This document shows positions 10,501 to 19,660 of a DNA stretch of 64,000 nt, in pieces. Numbering within the stretch: the first letter of the stretch is position 1; the number at the start of each line of letters is the position of its first letter. This stretch comes from Symsagittifera roscoffensis (lineage: Eukaryota > Xenacoelomorpha > Acoela > Convolutidae). The stretch spans positions 35,862,052-35,926,051 of the forward strand of contig NC_087062.1 in the NCBI RefSeq assembly GCF_963678635.1, read 5' to 3'. Both the position numbers and the translations under genes were made by a program. The notes below the pieces were generated by a model that was not told the origin of the DNA, searched no databases, and saw only the letters and a program-made list of their open reading frames with translations.

Positions 10501-12344
10501 TCTCTTAGATGGACTGGGATTTTACTAGGTCGTTGCTTTTTAAACGTTGCGTCTTTTTTGAGTGGTATATGGAATTTATGCTTCGTTTTTCCAATATCAT
10601 ATTTGTGATGAGAATAAACATCTTGATCCTCTATCAGCATTTGAATTAGATCTGCAAATTCATCATCCGATATATCACTTTGTGTGAAATCGAAGTCAGA
10701 TAAAAATTTAATAGTAGTTTCAATTTTTTCCAAAGTACTACTATTGTCCTTATCAATTGAGGAGTATTGGGTAAACGTTTCGTTGACTAGAAAGGCAATT
10801 AGCCGATCATTATGTTCTTTATTTCGGAACTTTTTAAATTGTTCTTTCAAGGGAGGCCTGCAAAGGTTCTTTGCATCATTAGAAAAGTCGGTTGCTATTT
10901 CGTTTTCATTTTTGCATACTTTGACTATATCTGAACCAATTTGTTCAAATATTTCTGATACATTCTCTGTATCAAACACTTCAAGGGCAGGCATGTCCTT
11001 GATTTCTTGTCCTGAAACATAGACAAATATAGTAATTCCAGAATGTTGGAACACATCGACAATGATTTTGGAAACTTCTTCCCAATTCATTTTATCTAAG
11101 CCACAAGCAATTTTGGGCATTGCGATAGATCGAATGTTATTTGCTATAGCATGATCTTTCATTTCGGACAAGGTATTGAATATAGCGTCGTAAGTGGGTT
11201 TCTGAAAGTACCTTTGTTTGGTAATCAGGTTATATATGATTTGTCCACATTTTGGATCAGTGAAGATGAGAATATCGTTAATGTTAGCATGTATTGAGTT
11301 ACAAAAGTGTCGTAGCTCAGGATACCTTTTGCTAATTGATTCAGCAAATCCTTTTTTCATTGCTCTATCTGCAAAGATTGAATGGGCAATGGGCATATTC
11401 GATTCGAATATGGACCTTTTTTTGAAGTCTACATATTGTAGACAGGGGCCGGATAATTGAGTATTGCTTTTCTGTGTTGTATTGACAAGAGTGTTCAGCA
11501 TGAAACAGCTATCGAATTCCGAACTTTCGTTTAAAATTCTCGTGGTGAATTCATCACAATCGTGGATAGCAAATATTTTATCCTCGTATCCTTGAATATC
11601 AGTTACTGCATAGCCTAGTACACACTTGTTTAGTTTGACAGGATGATCTTTCTGATTCTCAATTAGGATAGGTAGGCTTTGCTCAATTTGAGTACAAACT
11701 GTATTAATGAAAACCAATTCGGTTTTGGTTGTATTTTTATGAGGCAGGAATGTAGTCCCTTTTTCGAAGTATGAATTTGGTTCAGCCAAGTGTTTGTATA
11801 AGTATGTAGAGCGTGCTGGAATGAACAAGGGTTCTTTCAAATTAATTGAGACAATTTTTGAAACGTTAGGATATTCTTTATCGTTGTTCATCAACCCGTA
11901 GGATATTACACCTTCTTTTGATTTGAGCTCAACTGCAGGGATATCAAAGTAGAGAGCTTTTAAGAAGAGATGACAAAAGTCTACTCCTAACAGATTAGCA
12001 GTCTTTTCTTCAGTTATCCACACTTTGTGGTTAGATGGGTATTTTCCATCAGTGTCGAAACAAGATTGAATAGATGTATGGCCAAACATACGTATATCAA
12101 ATCCATTATAAGTCTTTGCTTTAATTTTGGATCGGTAAATTGTCATTTTTTGACCTAATTTTTCCAATTCCTGATAAATTGGGTAGTTTATGATACTACA
12201 AGTTGATCCTGGATCAATCATGAATTCAATTTCAAGTCCACTATTATTATTTTTGTCTCCGGTGGCAAAATGATATAAGCTAAGATATATCCTTGATTTA
12301 GGATTACTATCATCGCTTGGTTTCGGAGACTTTAATAGTTTAAA
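7554..12344 (-). CDS. pol: Pol polyprotein: protease, macrodomain, reverse transcriptase, RNase H, integrase
   Basis: The frame is open from the gag frameshift site (12344) to 7554, about 1,597 codons. Residues below count from the Met at 12221. The protease motif is at 1-12 and reads IDPGSTCSI, where DSG or DTG is usual. A TARG1/OARD1-type macrodomain lies at about 275-402. RT spans about 560-770 with YIDD near 720. RNase H spans about 860-985 (HADSSNVGTG). The integrase zinc-binding region is at about 1274-1314 (HKHP...CLEC). The integrase core at about 1340-1445 keeps D (HIDYKG), D (HDNGS) and E (GKVEVQN). This machinery copies and integrates the element. The macrodomain is the odd part: it sits between protease and RT and keeps catalytic-type residues. 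The stop at 7554 results from a one-base shift. Confidence 0.95.
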   Translation of the reverse strand, partial: FKLLKSPKPSDDSNPKSRIYLSLYHFATGDKNNNSGLEIEFMIDPGSTCSIINYPIYQELEKLGQKMTIYRSKIKAKTYNGFDIRMFGHTSIQSCFDTDGKYPSNHKVWITEEKTANLLGVDFCHLFLKALYFDIPAVELKSKEGVISYGLMNNDKEYPNVSKIVSINLKEPLFIPARSTYLYKHLAEPNSYFEKGTTFLPHKNTTKTELVFINTVCTQIEQSLPILIENQKDHPVKLNKCVLGYAVTDIQGYEDKIFAIHDCDEFTTRILNESSEFDSCFMLNTLVNTTQKSNTQLSGPCLQYVDFKKRSIFESNMPIAHSIFADRAMKKGFAESISKRYPELRHFCNSIHANINDILIFTDPKCGQIIYNLITKQRYFQKPTYDAIFNTLSEMKDHAIANNIRSIAMPKIACGLDKMNWEEVSKIIVDVFQHSGITIFVYVSGQEIKDMPALEVFDTENVSEIFEQIGSDIVKVCKNENEIATDFSNDAKNLCRPPLKEQFKKFRNKEHNDRLIAFLVNETFTQYSSIDKDNSSTLEKIETTIKFLSDFDFTQSDISDDEFADLIQMLIEDQDVYSHHKYDIGKTKHKFHIPLKKDATFKKQRPSKIPVHLRDKLDKLMDELIQAGIVRELNEKDDMNSWFVNPVIILPKKDYVKLVLDARYLNSITDTSNCSWPLEPLQVLMTRINGSYFTSSDLSCAYHQVPLTDEAQKLTSFIVGGRQYTYQVGFYGLKPLPNFFSKLMRYAFGPLIKEKKAITYIDDTLLQSQNKNEMFGTIREYHSLLRKANLKAAPDKTFFFLRKVKFLGHVVSKDGLSPIAPRIDDIKKLKSPESKTEGLGVLGVMGFYSTYIINFHVDAKCLYELANSSDKFQWLPCHEEVFQKLKDKFCHDISNAIPNVNYPFHIHADSSNVGTGCILIQDFPEGKRIVSANSRVFDKAEQKMSTQHRELCGIISALQTYEFYIIGSPFPLYLYCDHRPILFLWSRKGQFSHRFFKYQVVLTKFNNLKIIYTPGSNLAFPDLLSRNVPIADIKRYQLEHKTIPNDLKLILDNGEQICYSVLHKDDNIFQNDCYPVIAQVQGGKKKLINISDRGDFSIEDAPEYFEESCSAIQNITDFFRFGKQINQIKRLSIPDINNENIYEEIPDEVSELDDPLENSEWLDLYEGNVENNLLNDLVKAKNDFATKTRSLKLIEPLSLQSEENKSDSLELIAKMTDFAKEANLDVETIMQEQCNNTVIIDIKNCVKQNEKPERNKKNPYREEKGLKAYIRQFELLFIEDQHDLLCINEYNDDYTKSPKICLPISLVLNCFELAHKHPLSSHHGETKTLEIFKRYFYWPGLYKWVNMLLHDCLECQKNKPKRKDLNEAPLQQWGQLETIPMKTIHIDYKGPLRPSSHGKNFCLVVIDAFSRFLQVYPCTHADSKETIKLLKKYITTFGIPQQIIHDNGSAFMSNDFAHWSSELGITLRPRTTYSPWTNGKVEVQNKHLTQYFRHFLSTSGSNWSELTNKFAFVHNTAINSSTGYTPYEIVFGIKPQVPLSLKLGLYRDQNKRCTSEFCAGLENHAHTEHKSNNETIDRFLKNQISAEILKGKMILS
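11010..11398 (-). other. TARG1/OARD1-type macrodomain within pol
   Basis: About 128 residues from SIFADRAMKKGFAESI to ITIFVYV. The order of motifs matches the TARG1 (OARD1) macrodomain family, which removes ADP-ribose from glutamate/aspartate in proteins. The segment LITKQRYFQKPTYD carries the Lys in the position of the catalytic Lys of TARG1. The segment MPKIACGLDKMNWEEV carries the Asp of the GLD motif. Both residues that the family uses for catalysis are therefore present. The domain is in frame within pol and probably released by the protease. A role in reversing host ADP-ribosylation is inference. Confidence 0.85.
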
Positions 12345-13735
12345 GGAAAAAAATCAGTGATCGCATCACAGTAATTGACTTCTTCCTCAACCCAGTGGGT
12401 AGTTTCAGACTGTATTTGATTCGATCTAAAATTTGGTGGAAGAGATCGCGTTGAGTCTCGACTGTTATTGCTATCATAGCTTCCAGTGTTATATGGTCGA
12501 CCTCTAGGGTTACTATTGAATTGCCTATTTTCTTGGTCGTAGAACTGTTTAGCAACTTGTTCATTTTCTCTGAATTTGTTTTCTCTGGGATACCTATCAT
12601 CATAGGTTTGGGGTCTATTGTTATTGAAAGACGATTGTGCATTAGCATTTTGGAAATTGTTTCCGTTGTAGTTATAATTATGGCGAATGCCATAGTTATT
12701 TTGGCTAGGATTTGAATTGTTAGTAGTTCTGTTTTGGTTATCCCAGAACCGGTTACTTGGGTTAGGGTTACTCTGGTTAGGGAAGTTATTCGGTCTTCGA
12801 TTTCGTTTATAATCAGTTTCAAATGAAACTCTTCGTTCATTTTTTGTTGTGAGCTCTTTCCGCAACTTATTTACTTCGTCCTGGACTTGCTTTTTTGAAC
12901 ATCTAGATATAGAATGTCCATTCATTCTACAATATTCGCAGAATCGTGTACTATTAGGTCTTCCCTTGATGTCAGGGTGACGTCGTTGAAATGAATTCTG
13001 ATCATTGATTGCACTAACTTCTTGATTCTTGATCAATTTAGTTAGTTCTTTAATTTGAGTTTCTAATGAAGTCATTTTATCCGTTGTTGACTTATTAGCA
13101 GGATCAGTAGCAACAATGAATGTTAGATCCTTAGTGATTACATGATTTGTGAATTGATCCCAATGGGCATTTGGATGCTCTATCATGTATTCATGAGCTT
13201 TTTGCTTAAGGGCTAGAGGTCTTAGTCCCTTAATTGGGAAATCAATATACTTTTGACTTCTTTGTCTAGTTTGTATAGTTCTCTCAGCATTTTGAGCAGC
13301 TTCAGTAGCATGAACGGTATCATCAATACTTTCGGGCCATCCTCTATCTACAGAAGATTTAATTCTGTGGAAGTAATTTTTTATTAATTCGCCATCTTGG
13401 CGAGCTGCATTTTCAGCATCAATTCTATGTTTGAATTGATCTCGTCCGTCAGTGAATCTGTTTAGGAAGAGATCTTTGAGTTGTTCCCATGTGGTAGCAT
13501 TGGTTACATTATCATTGAACCATTCAAGAGATGTATCAGTTAACAATGATCCGAATAGGGATCGTTGTCTGCTATCATAGCTGCGTCGTGCATCATTATC
13601 AGCAGGTCTTTGACCTAATGAGAAAAGAATTTTGTTTTCAACTGAATTCCAAAATGCTGTAGCATTTTGGTTCGGATCGTTTCCCGAAAATGTCATTAAA
13701 GACAAGTTGGGATGGGATATTGGGGTATCAGCCAT
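12332..13735 (-). CDS. gag: Gag structural protein
   Basis: 467 residues. The N-terminal two thirds are helical, with a retrotransposon gag-type core (NATTWEQLKDLFLNRF). A zinc knuckle CEYCRMNGHSISRC (C-x2-C-x4-H-x4-C) at about residues 265-278 binds nucleic acid. After it comes an Asn/Arg/Gln-rich nucleocapsid-like tail with many NN and RP repeats. The start ATG is at 13735, about 200 nt after the primer-binding site. The frame is intact, and its last codons contain the frameshift heptamer that gives the Gag-Pol product. Confidence 0.92.
   Translation of the reverse strand: MADTPISHPNLSLMTFSGNDPNQNATAFWNSVENKILFSLGQRPADNDARRSYDSRQRSLFGSLLTDTSLEWFNDNVTNATTWEQLKDLFLNRFTDGRDQFKHRIDAENAARQDGELIKNYFHRIKSSVDRGWPESIDDTVHATEAAQNAERTIQTRQRSQKYIDFPIKGLRPLALKQKAHEYMIEHPNAHWDQFTNHVITKDLTFIVATDPANKSTTDKMTSLETQIKELTKLIKNQEVSAINDQNSFQRRHPDIKGRPNSTRFCEYCRMNGHSISRCSKKQVQDEVNKLRKELTTKNERRVSFETDYKRNRRPNNFPNQSNPNPSNRFWDNQNRTTNNSNPSQNNYGIRHNYNYNGNNFQNANAQSSFNNNRPQTYDDRYPRENKFRENEQVAKQFYDQENRQFNSNPRGRPYNTGSYDSNNSRDSTRSLPPNFRSNQIQSETTHWVEEEVNYCDAITDFFPLNY
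12338..12344 (-). promoter_or_regulatory. Gag-pol -1 ribosomal frameshift site TTTAAAC
   Basis: On the minus strand the gag codons read T-TTA-AAC-TAT-TAA, a canonical X-XXY-YYZ slippery heptamer two codons before the gag stop. Pol lies in the -1 frame and is open immediately from this point. A downstream pseudoknot would be expected; I did not resolve one by eye. Confidence 0.85.
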
Positions 13736-13939
13736 TTTATATTTAGTTTGAAACTTTAAAAAGAAAGATAGAAAAATTTATGAATTTGTTTAGAAAACTT
13801 AAATTTCCGATTTGAAAATTTATTACTTCTCTTTATTTGTAAGAGATATTTCAACAATTCTCCAGTTTGAGAATTGAAATCTTTGCTTTTTATCTCTTTT
13901 TGAGACTTTAGCAATTTTAGCGAATTTTTAGAAGGTAAG

Positions 13940-13956
13940 CCTCACTGGTCGCACCA
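13940..13956 (-). promoter_or_regulatory. Primer-binding site for minus-strand DNA synthesis
   Basis: Immediately inside the 5' LTR the minus strand reads TGGTGCGACCAGTGAGG. This begins with the TGG that pairs with the CCA end of a tRNA primer. The cognate tRNA was not identified. Confidence 0.7.
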
Positions 13957-14589
13957 ATTTATTACGCTAGCAAAACTATATACGTCGGACAAAACGCTTG
14001 CTAGGAATAAAGGGTCCTTTCTACTTTCTATCTTAGAAAGTAAATCTAAAATTCGCTGAGAAATATTTTATTAGAAAAGAAGTTATTATGAATTTACAGC
14101 AAGTTGCCTTTTGACTCAATATCTATTTTAAGGGTGAGATTAGAGATATTTTTACTGAGAGTAGATATTCTTTTAGAGATTGCTTGGGGGTGGTTGAAGA
14201 GAGTGGTGTTGGTGTTAGAAGAGATATTGTTGGGAATGAATTCCCGTAGTTTTGAGCTTCTATTTATACTCAGATGGGAAATCGTACCACTTTTCGTATC
14301 AAATGAGAAGTTACTTCTTAACTTCGTATTCTCTATTCGCACATTCGTATTTCACGAGAAGAAGGTTTCGTATGCTCGTATTTTACGAGAGGAATCGTTA
14401 ATATTCGCATTGAATGAGAATAGTCGTTTCAATTCTCAATGCTTAAAACGTTATACGAATTATTCCAATAGCATTTCCCTTCCTTTTGCAAGGGAATAAA
14501 AACATATTTCTTTTGTGGTGGCGGCGGCGTCACATTTTGTGAACGCAATAAAATAATTCATGTTTCTGTTTCTATTTGAAATCAGAACA
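13957..14589 (-). repeat. 5' LTR (complete)
   Basis: About 633 bp from the primer-binding site to TGTTCTGAT at the minus-strand 5' end. The right 460 bp match the window's left LTR almost perfectly. It contains a GCCGCCGCCACC run on the minus strand and several AT-rich stretches that may hold the promoter. The extreme 3' end of the LTR (near 13957) is inferred from the primer-binding site and cannot be checked against the truncated left LTR. Confidence 0.85.
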
Positions 14590-15329
14590 TATTGCTTGGT
14601 TTCAAAGTAGGTTTTTTTCCTGGGTCCTTGAAAATTACTGAAGTTACTTTATACACCACTTGAAGAGGTTCTTAATGATTCACTGTTTTGATCTAGCAAA
14701 ATTAAAGCAAGCAAAACGAGCATCCTACAGAACTGTTCAAGACTACCTACAAAAGACTGACTACATGCGTAGAACTTACTTTAGAATGGAAAGACTAAGA
14801 TAGCGTTGCTTGTTAAAAATTGAGAATTTTGTTTAGATGATTCATTGAAAAACAACAGGAATTGAAACTTCAGAGAAAAACGATTCATTTTGTGAACAAA
14901 TATTGTTCCGATAGATATCATGTTGAGAAATTATGTTTTTCTTAGAGATATCAAGGTTCAAGTTTTGTCTTTACAAGCGTATTATTGATTGGCGAGCAAG
15001 AGAAAAGTTAACGTTATGCTTGAAATAAAGGTTCAAACAATATGTTTCAAATTATATGTAAAATCTATAATACTCCTCATCCTTACAATATTTTGACCTC
15101 TTAAAGTTTTTTAAAAGAGAAAAACTTGGAAAGAGATATGGATTTGGTTCATTTAACTTGACATGCTTGCTGCCAGAAAAATAAAACACAAAATTTTCAT
15201 ATTGAATTTTTGGCTCCTATTCAAATAACAATTCCAACTACTGATGCGAGAAGCGTAAGGAATGCATCAGTAAGGAATGCATCAATTCAATTTTTTTTTC
15301 AACAAAGCTGATTAACGTTCTGACTTTCG
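14590..15329. other. Intergenic, no gene seen
   Basis: AT-rich sequence to the right of the LTR element. No conserved reading frame, RNA gene or strong repeat was recognised. Confidence 0.5.
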
Positions 15330-16443
15330 ATACAAAAGTAACGGAATATTTGTGCTCGGGGTGGGTTTTTTTTTCTTCAGACAAATTTCGACTTTTTAAC
15401 TAGTCATTTTTGACAGAATTTTTTATATCATTCGAAAGGTATTGTTGCCAAGAGCTCAAGTTCGAAAAAATATTTTATCTGTGATATTTTTTCGTAAAGT
15501 TATGGGGGTTTAAAGATTGCCACTTGGCCAATTTCGGACAATTAACGCGCGATATATTTCGAGCTATTAACGCGTAAGCGAGAATTCATCCGTCTTAGAA
15601 GTTGTTCCAAATTGGTTTAACGAATTTTATTTGCCATAATTGATTTGTTACAAGCAGCGAAATCTATCCTTTTGTATTTGTATGACGTGTGGGGGGATGA
15701 TTTTCATAAAAATTTCAAATTTTAGAAAAAAAAAACATTTCATTTTGTTTTATTTTTTTAAAAAGTTTTTGTAATGTTATTACTGCTCCATAAACCTTAA
15801 TAGCAAGTCGGAACATTCAGGTCTTCACCCAGATACGAGCAGTCTTGTATTATTTTGAAGTGTAATATTAGTAACCATCATTCTGTTTTGATTGAGTTTA
15901 AATGAATAACAAGACTGCTCGTATCAGGGCGAAGCCCTGAAAGTTCCGACTGCCTTTTAACGTTTATGGAGCAGTAGTAACATAAACAACATAAAAAAAT
16001 TAAATTAAATAAAATAAAATAAAATTTTTTTTTCTCCAAAATTTGAAATTTTTCTATAAAAATCATCCCCCACACGCCATATAAAGTAGAAAACAATAGA
16101 TTTCGCTCCTTGTAACAAATCAATTATGGCAAATAAGCTTTTCAACCAATTTGAAACGATTTCTTAGACGGATTAACTCTCCGCTTACGCGTTAATAGCG
16201 CGAAGTATATCGCGCGTTAATTGTCCCAAAATCGTCAAAATGGCCAAAAAGGCAATCTTTAAACCCCCATAACTTAACGAAAAATGATCACAGGTGAAAT
16301 ATCGTTTCAAATTTAAGCTCAGGTCAACAATACCTTTTGAATGATATAAAAAAATACCGTCAAATATGGCTAGTTAAAAAGTCGAAATTTGTCTGAAGAA
16401 AAAAAAACCCACCCGAGCACAAATATTCCGTTACTTTCGTATA
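15330..16443. mobile_element. Foldback (large inverted-repeat) element
   Basis: Two arms of about 520-535 bp (15330-15849 and 15909-16443) are inverted copies around a spacer of about 60 bp. The outer ends read ACGGAATATTTGTGCTCGG and its complement. The inner ends share CAAGACTGCTCGTATC. The arms contain a small hairpin CAGGGCGAAGCCCTG (right arm) and repeated GCGCGTTAAT-type motifs. No transposase is encoded. A third arm-length copy lies at 27268-27784 and a short scrap near 48222-48262, so this is a dispersed family. Confidence 0.8.
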
Positions 16444-18389
16444 AAAAATTGTTTTATTATTCTCAACTTGGGTTGCATAGGCTTGATATTAAAATCTTGA
16501 AAAAGTCTATCCAAACTTTTACTTTCTTTCTTTATTGTCTGAGCACATCGTGCAGTTGTTCATATTTTTTACAATAAAGTTTGTTGTAATTCGAAAATAT
16601 ATATATATATTTTTGGCTGGAAAATGAGTGAAAAGCTAGGTAGCTATCGAGATGTTTCAAATAAAAAAGGTAGAAAACACCATTGCTGTAAATTATTTCA
16701 ATTAAAGCTGTAGTCCTAAAGAAGTCAAAAACATGATGAACTGATGAGAATTTTTCCTCAATAATTAAACTTCTAAAAGCTTTGATTGCAAAGAAATGTT
16801 GAAAGAACAAGCAATTCGCCTGCTACTGTTTGATTTGAACAAATTTTTTTTGGGCGAATTAGGTAGCTGTTCTGCATCTAGCTGATATAGATGAGACTGA
16901 GTGATTGGTGCCTGCAAACAAACAAGTAGACGATCTGATGCTTTCAGCAATGGTATGTTTAAACTGGACACCTATCATAAACATATTCTGTTCTACTGCT
17001 TGGTGACGTGTTTTTCTAAAATCCCAAAAATTGCAAAGTTATTAGTTTGCTTGAAAACTTTTCCTTCAGACAGATATTTGAAAAGCTCTTTTTCACATTA
17101 GTGATTCACTGTGTTGATCAAAACTAATTGCTAGTCAAAAAAGCCTTTTTTTCTGAGAGATCAGTTTGATGAGAAAGGTGAAAAAAACTGAAGACGTTAA
17201 AACTTATCTGCTGAGAGCTGCAAGGTTTAGTTTTTGCCCTCTCAGCTTTTCTTTAAAACGGCAGCAATTCTTGCACAGATTGTCAACAATGTAAGCCCTC
17301 AAAAAAGTACCTTTTTTGAGCTTTCATACGAGCGTAATAATGATTGAAGAGCAACAAAAATTAACGCTTTATTCTCTATGTATAGGTGTGTTTCATAACA
17401 GTGTATTGACCAACTTATGATTAGCTGGTGGGAAAAAAGAAAAAACCAACGTTTTCACTTACCGTGGAGTCATTTTGGAAAACGAACTGAACTTGAGCGA
17501 TTACAAATATCCAACTTTTTTTCTTTTTTTTGTGCGGTAGTGTTTTTCTGAATGAGATATTTTGCTAACTTTCTGCCTAATTAATTCTAGATTTTTCTTA
17601 GTGTCTTACTATTTACAAATTTATGCAAGTTGCGCAAAAGTATTTATCAGGAACAGTATATTAATTTGAGCATTATGAACATTATATCAGAAAAAATTTG
17701 AGATCCTAAATTTTTGAGCGAAAAAAGTGAAATTTTCGAATTTATCATCAACAGTACTCTTGAATTTTCATAACTCGTATCTCTTGGAAATTTTCATTTT
17801 TTTTGCGTTTAGGCACATTCACTTAGCGCGACAAATCAAAATATATTTTTCAAATGATTATACTGTTCAAAAACTTAAGAGAACAAATCTTTTTCATGCG
17901 AATCATCGAATAGTTCGAAAATTGATTGTCAAATTTAAATATACTCCAATAATTGAAGTTTCCATTATTTTTGTCATCAGTGCATTTTAGGTTCTATGTA
18001 ACGTGCAGGAATGCTACTGGAATCATTCAATAACCTAAAAGATCTCTTTATCACTGTATCTGTAAAACCACGGGGCGTCGGATCTTCGCAGTTTCAGCTA
18101 AGAAATCAGACCCCCACAAAGGCAGAAAGCATAGCAGCTTTTTAACTATAAAAAACTATTATACTTTAGTTTTTTTGAATAGCCATCAATTTCGATAAGA
18201 GATTCTTATTAAATTTTTTTACTTAATTTACTTTTATTCCAAAAGTGTATCATTTGCTGACGTTTAACCCAGCGAAATTATTCAATGAGCAAAACAGCCG
18301 ACTGACAGTTGGAAAAGAGTAATGAGCGCTAGAAAATAGAAAAACAATGTCCGACCGGCAATTGAGACAGCAAAAAACACTGTATACAG
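16444..18389. other. Intergenic, no gene seen
   Basis: AT-rich DNA with a short (AT)n tract at about 16592-16612. Short open frames have no recognisable content. The part from about 18280 resembles sequence at about 38360-38420 and belongs to a dispersed repeat. Confidence 0.5.
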
Positions 18390-18804
18390 CAGGGGCGGAT
18401 CTAGGATTTTCTCGAAGGGGGGGCGGATTTTCAAAACAAAATTTAGACCTTTTTTTAGGTCGACCAAATTGATTTTTCGAGCTTTCCCAAAGCACTGTTT
18501 TGCCCCTATTTTGGCTAAAATTTCTGCGCCGCAGGCAAATTTTTGAAAAAACAGTAAAAAAAGCCATTTTTGGGCACTTTTTGAAAAATTTTGACAAAAA
18601 AATCGCGTTTTTTTTGGCGCGCGCTCCTCCTCAAAGTTAGTATATATTGGCGCCAAATGCGCCTTCAGAAAAATTTTAGGGTCGGTCGGCCAAAAATGGA
18701 TTTCTGAAAAAGTATCAAAGGGGGGACCCTTTGGGTCGGCAGGGGGTCGAATCCCTGAGGGGGGGGGGGGGGCGTCCGCCTCCTTCCCCCTAAATCCGCC
18801 CCTG
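18390..18804. mobile_element. hAT-type MITE with 8-bp target-site duplication
   Basis: The 415-bp element begins CAGGGGCGGATCTAGG and ends with the near-complement TAAATCCGCCCCTG. It is flanked on both sides by GTATACAG (18382-18389 and 18805-18812). An 8-bp duplication is the hallmark of hAT-superfamily insertion. It contains G/C-rich runs, including a G homopolymer at about 18760-18771. The open frame across it is incidental. It is non-autonomous. Confidence 0.85.
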
Positions 18805-18837
18805 GTATACAGTACACAAAACATTGTGGTTTGGCAA

Positions 18838-19660
18838 CTAAGCCGACAAAACATCAGCCGTCAATCTATAGTCAGACTAATTAATTTTTCCCCGAAAAAA
18901 CTTCGATTTCAGACTCTGAAAAAAAACAAGCTCAGGCCAGAACTCGAACCCCTAGTCCTGGAAGTTGCTAAGGTTCGATAATAAAGCGATATCAATTTCT
19001 ATTACAATCGTGTAAGAAAAGTTCTTCACAGGAAAAAAGTCTAGTTCCAAATTACAAGACAATTGATCTCTCAAATGTACAAAGAAAAAGAAAACAAAAA
19101 GTGATAATTGGAGGTCAAAATTGCAACCGCGGAAACAACTTTCTAGCGCCCCGCCGTGAGTTTCAGATTTGGTTTAGTTTTTTGGGGTTAATTTTTGATA
19201 AAAATAACACAATTTGAGAAAATTGGATCAATAGGAAAATTTTTAAATCGAATATTTCAATCTGATATTTCAATTCCACTTTCGAAACTAGAGGTCGATC
19301 ATGTGTTTCGAGGTCTTTACATTTTTGCTGTTCGATAGTGGAGCCGTTCTTCCCCGAAAAAAAATTTCAATTTCACACACTAAAAAAACAAGCTCAGACA
19401 GGGACTCGAACCTCTGGGCCTGGAAGTTGCTAAGGTTCGATAATATAGCAATATCATTTTCAATTAAGTATGTGTAGGATAGTTTTACTACAGAAAAAAA
19501 AGTCTAGTTCCAGATTACAAGACAATTGATCTCGCAACTGTACAAAGAAAAAGGATTTAAGAAGTGATATTTGGAGGTCAAAATTGCAACCGCTGAAACT
19601 ACCTTATAGCGCCCTGCTGTGAGTTTCAGATTTTGTTTAGTTTTTTTTTATGTTGGGCCC
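18838..19660. repeat. Two diverged copies of a tRNA-like dispersed repeat
   Basis: The block 18895-19190 is repeated with many differences at 19362-19645. Each contains, on the minus strand, a pol III B-box-like stretch (GGGTTCGAGTTC, or GAGGTTCGAGTCC) preceded by TTAGCAACTTCC, as in tRNA-derived SINEs. The left edge carries AACTAAGCCGACAAAACAT, a motif that recurs near 26998, 46870 and 49979. This suggests one SINE-like family or composite. Confidence 0.6.

Larger units (their letters stand above)
1..14589 (-). mobile_element. Retrovirus-like LTR retrotransposon (Ty3/Gypsy-type), left LTR cut by window edge
   Basis: Minus-strand order from the right is LTR, primer-binding site, gag, pol (protease, macrodomain, RT, RNase H, integrase), envelope-like frame, accessory frame, LTR. 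RT before integrase, a CCHC gag and a YIDD RT support the Ty3/Gypsy side. The visible 460 bp of the left LTR aligns without gaps to 14130-14589, and I noticed only one mismatch (432 versus 14561), so the insertion looks recent. Several coding regions are nevertheless broken by stops or one-base shifts. The region 1015-3033 holds an internal duplication that includes an LTR fragment. The left target-site duplication lies outside the window. Confidence 0.93.

Noticed and set aside
18250..18854. Minus-strand frame of 190 codons (PPPPSGIRPPADPKGPP)
   Set aside because: It lies across the hAT MITE and its G-rich runs and has no independent support.
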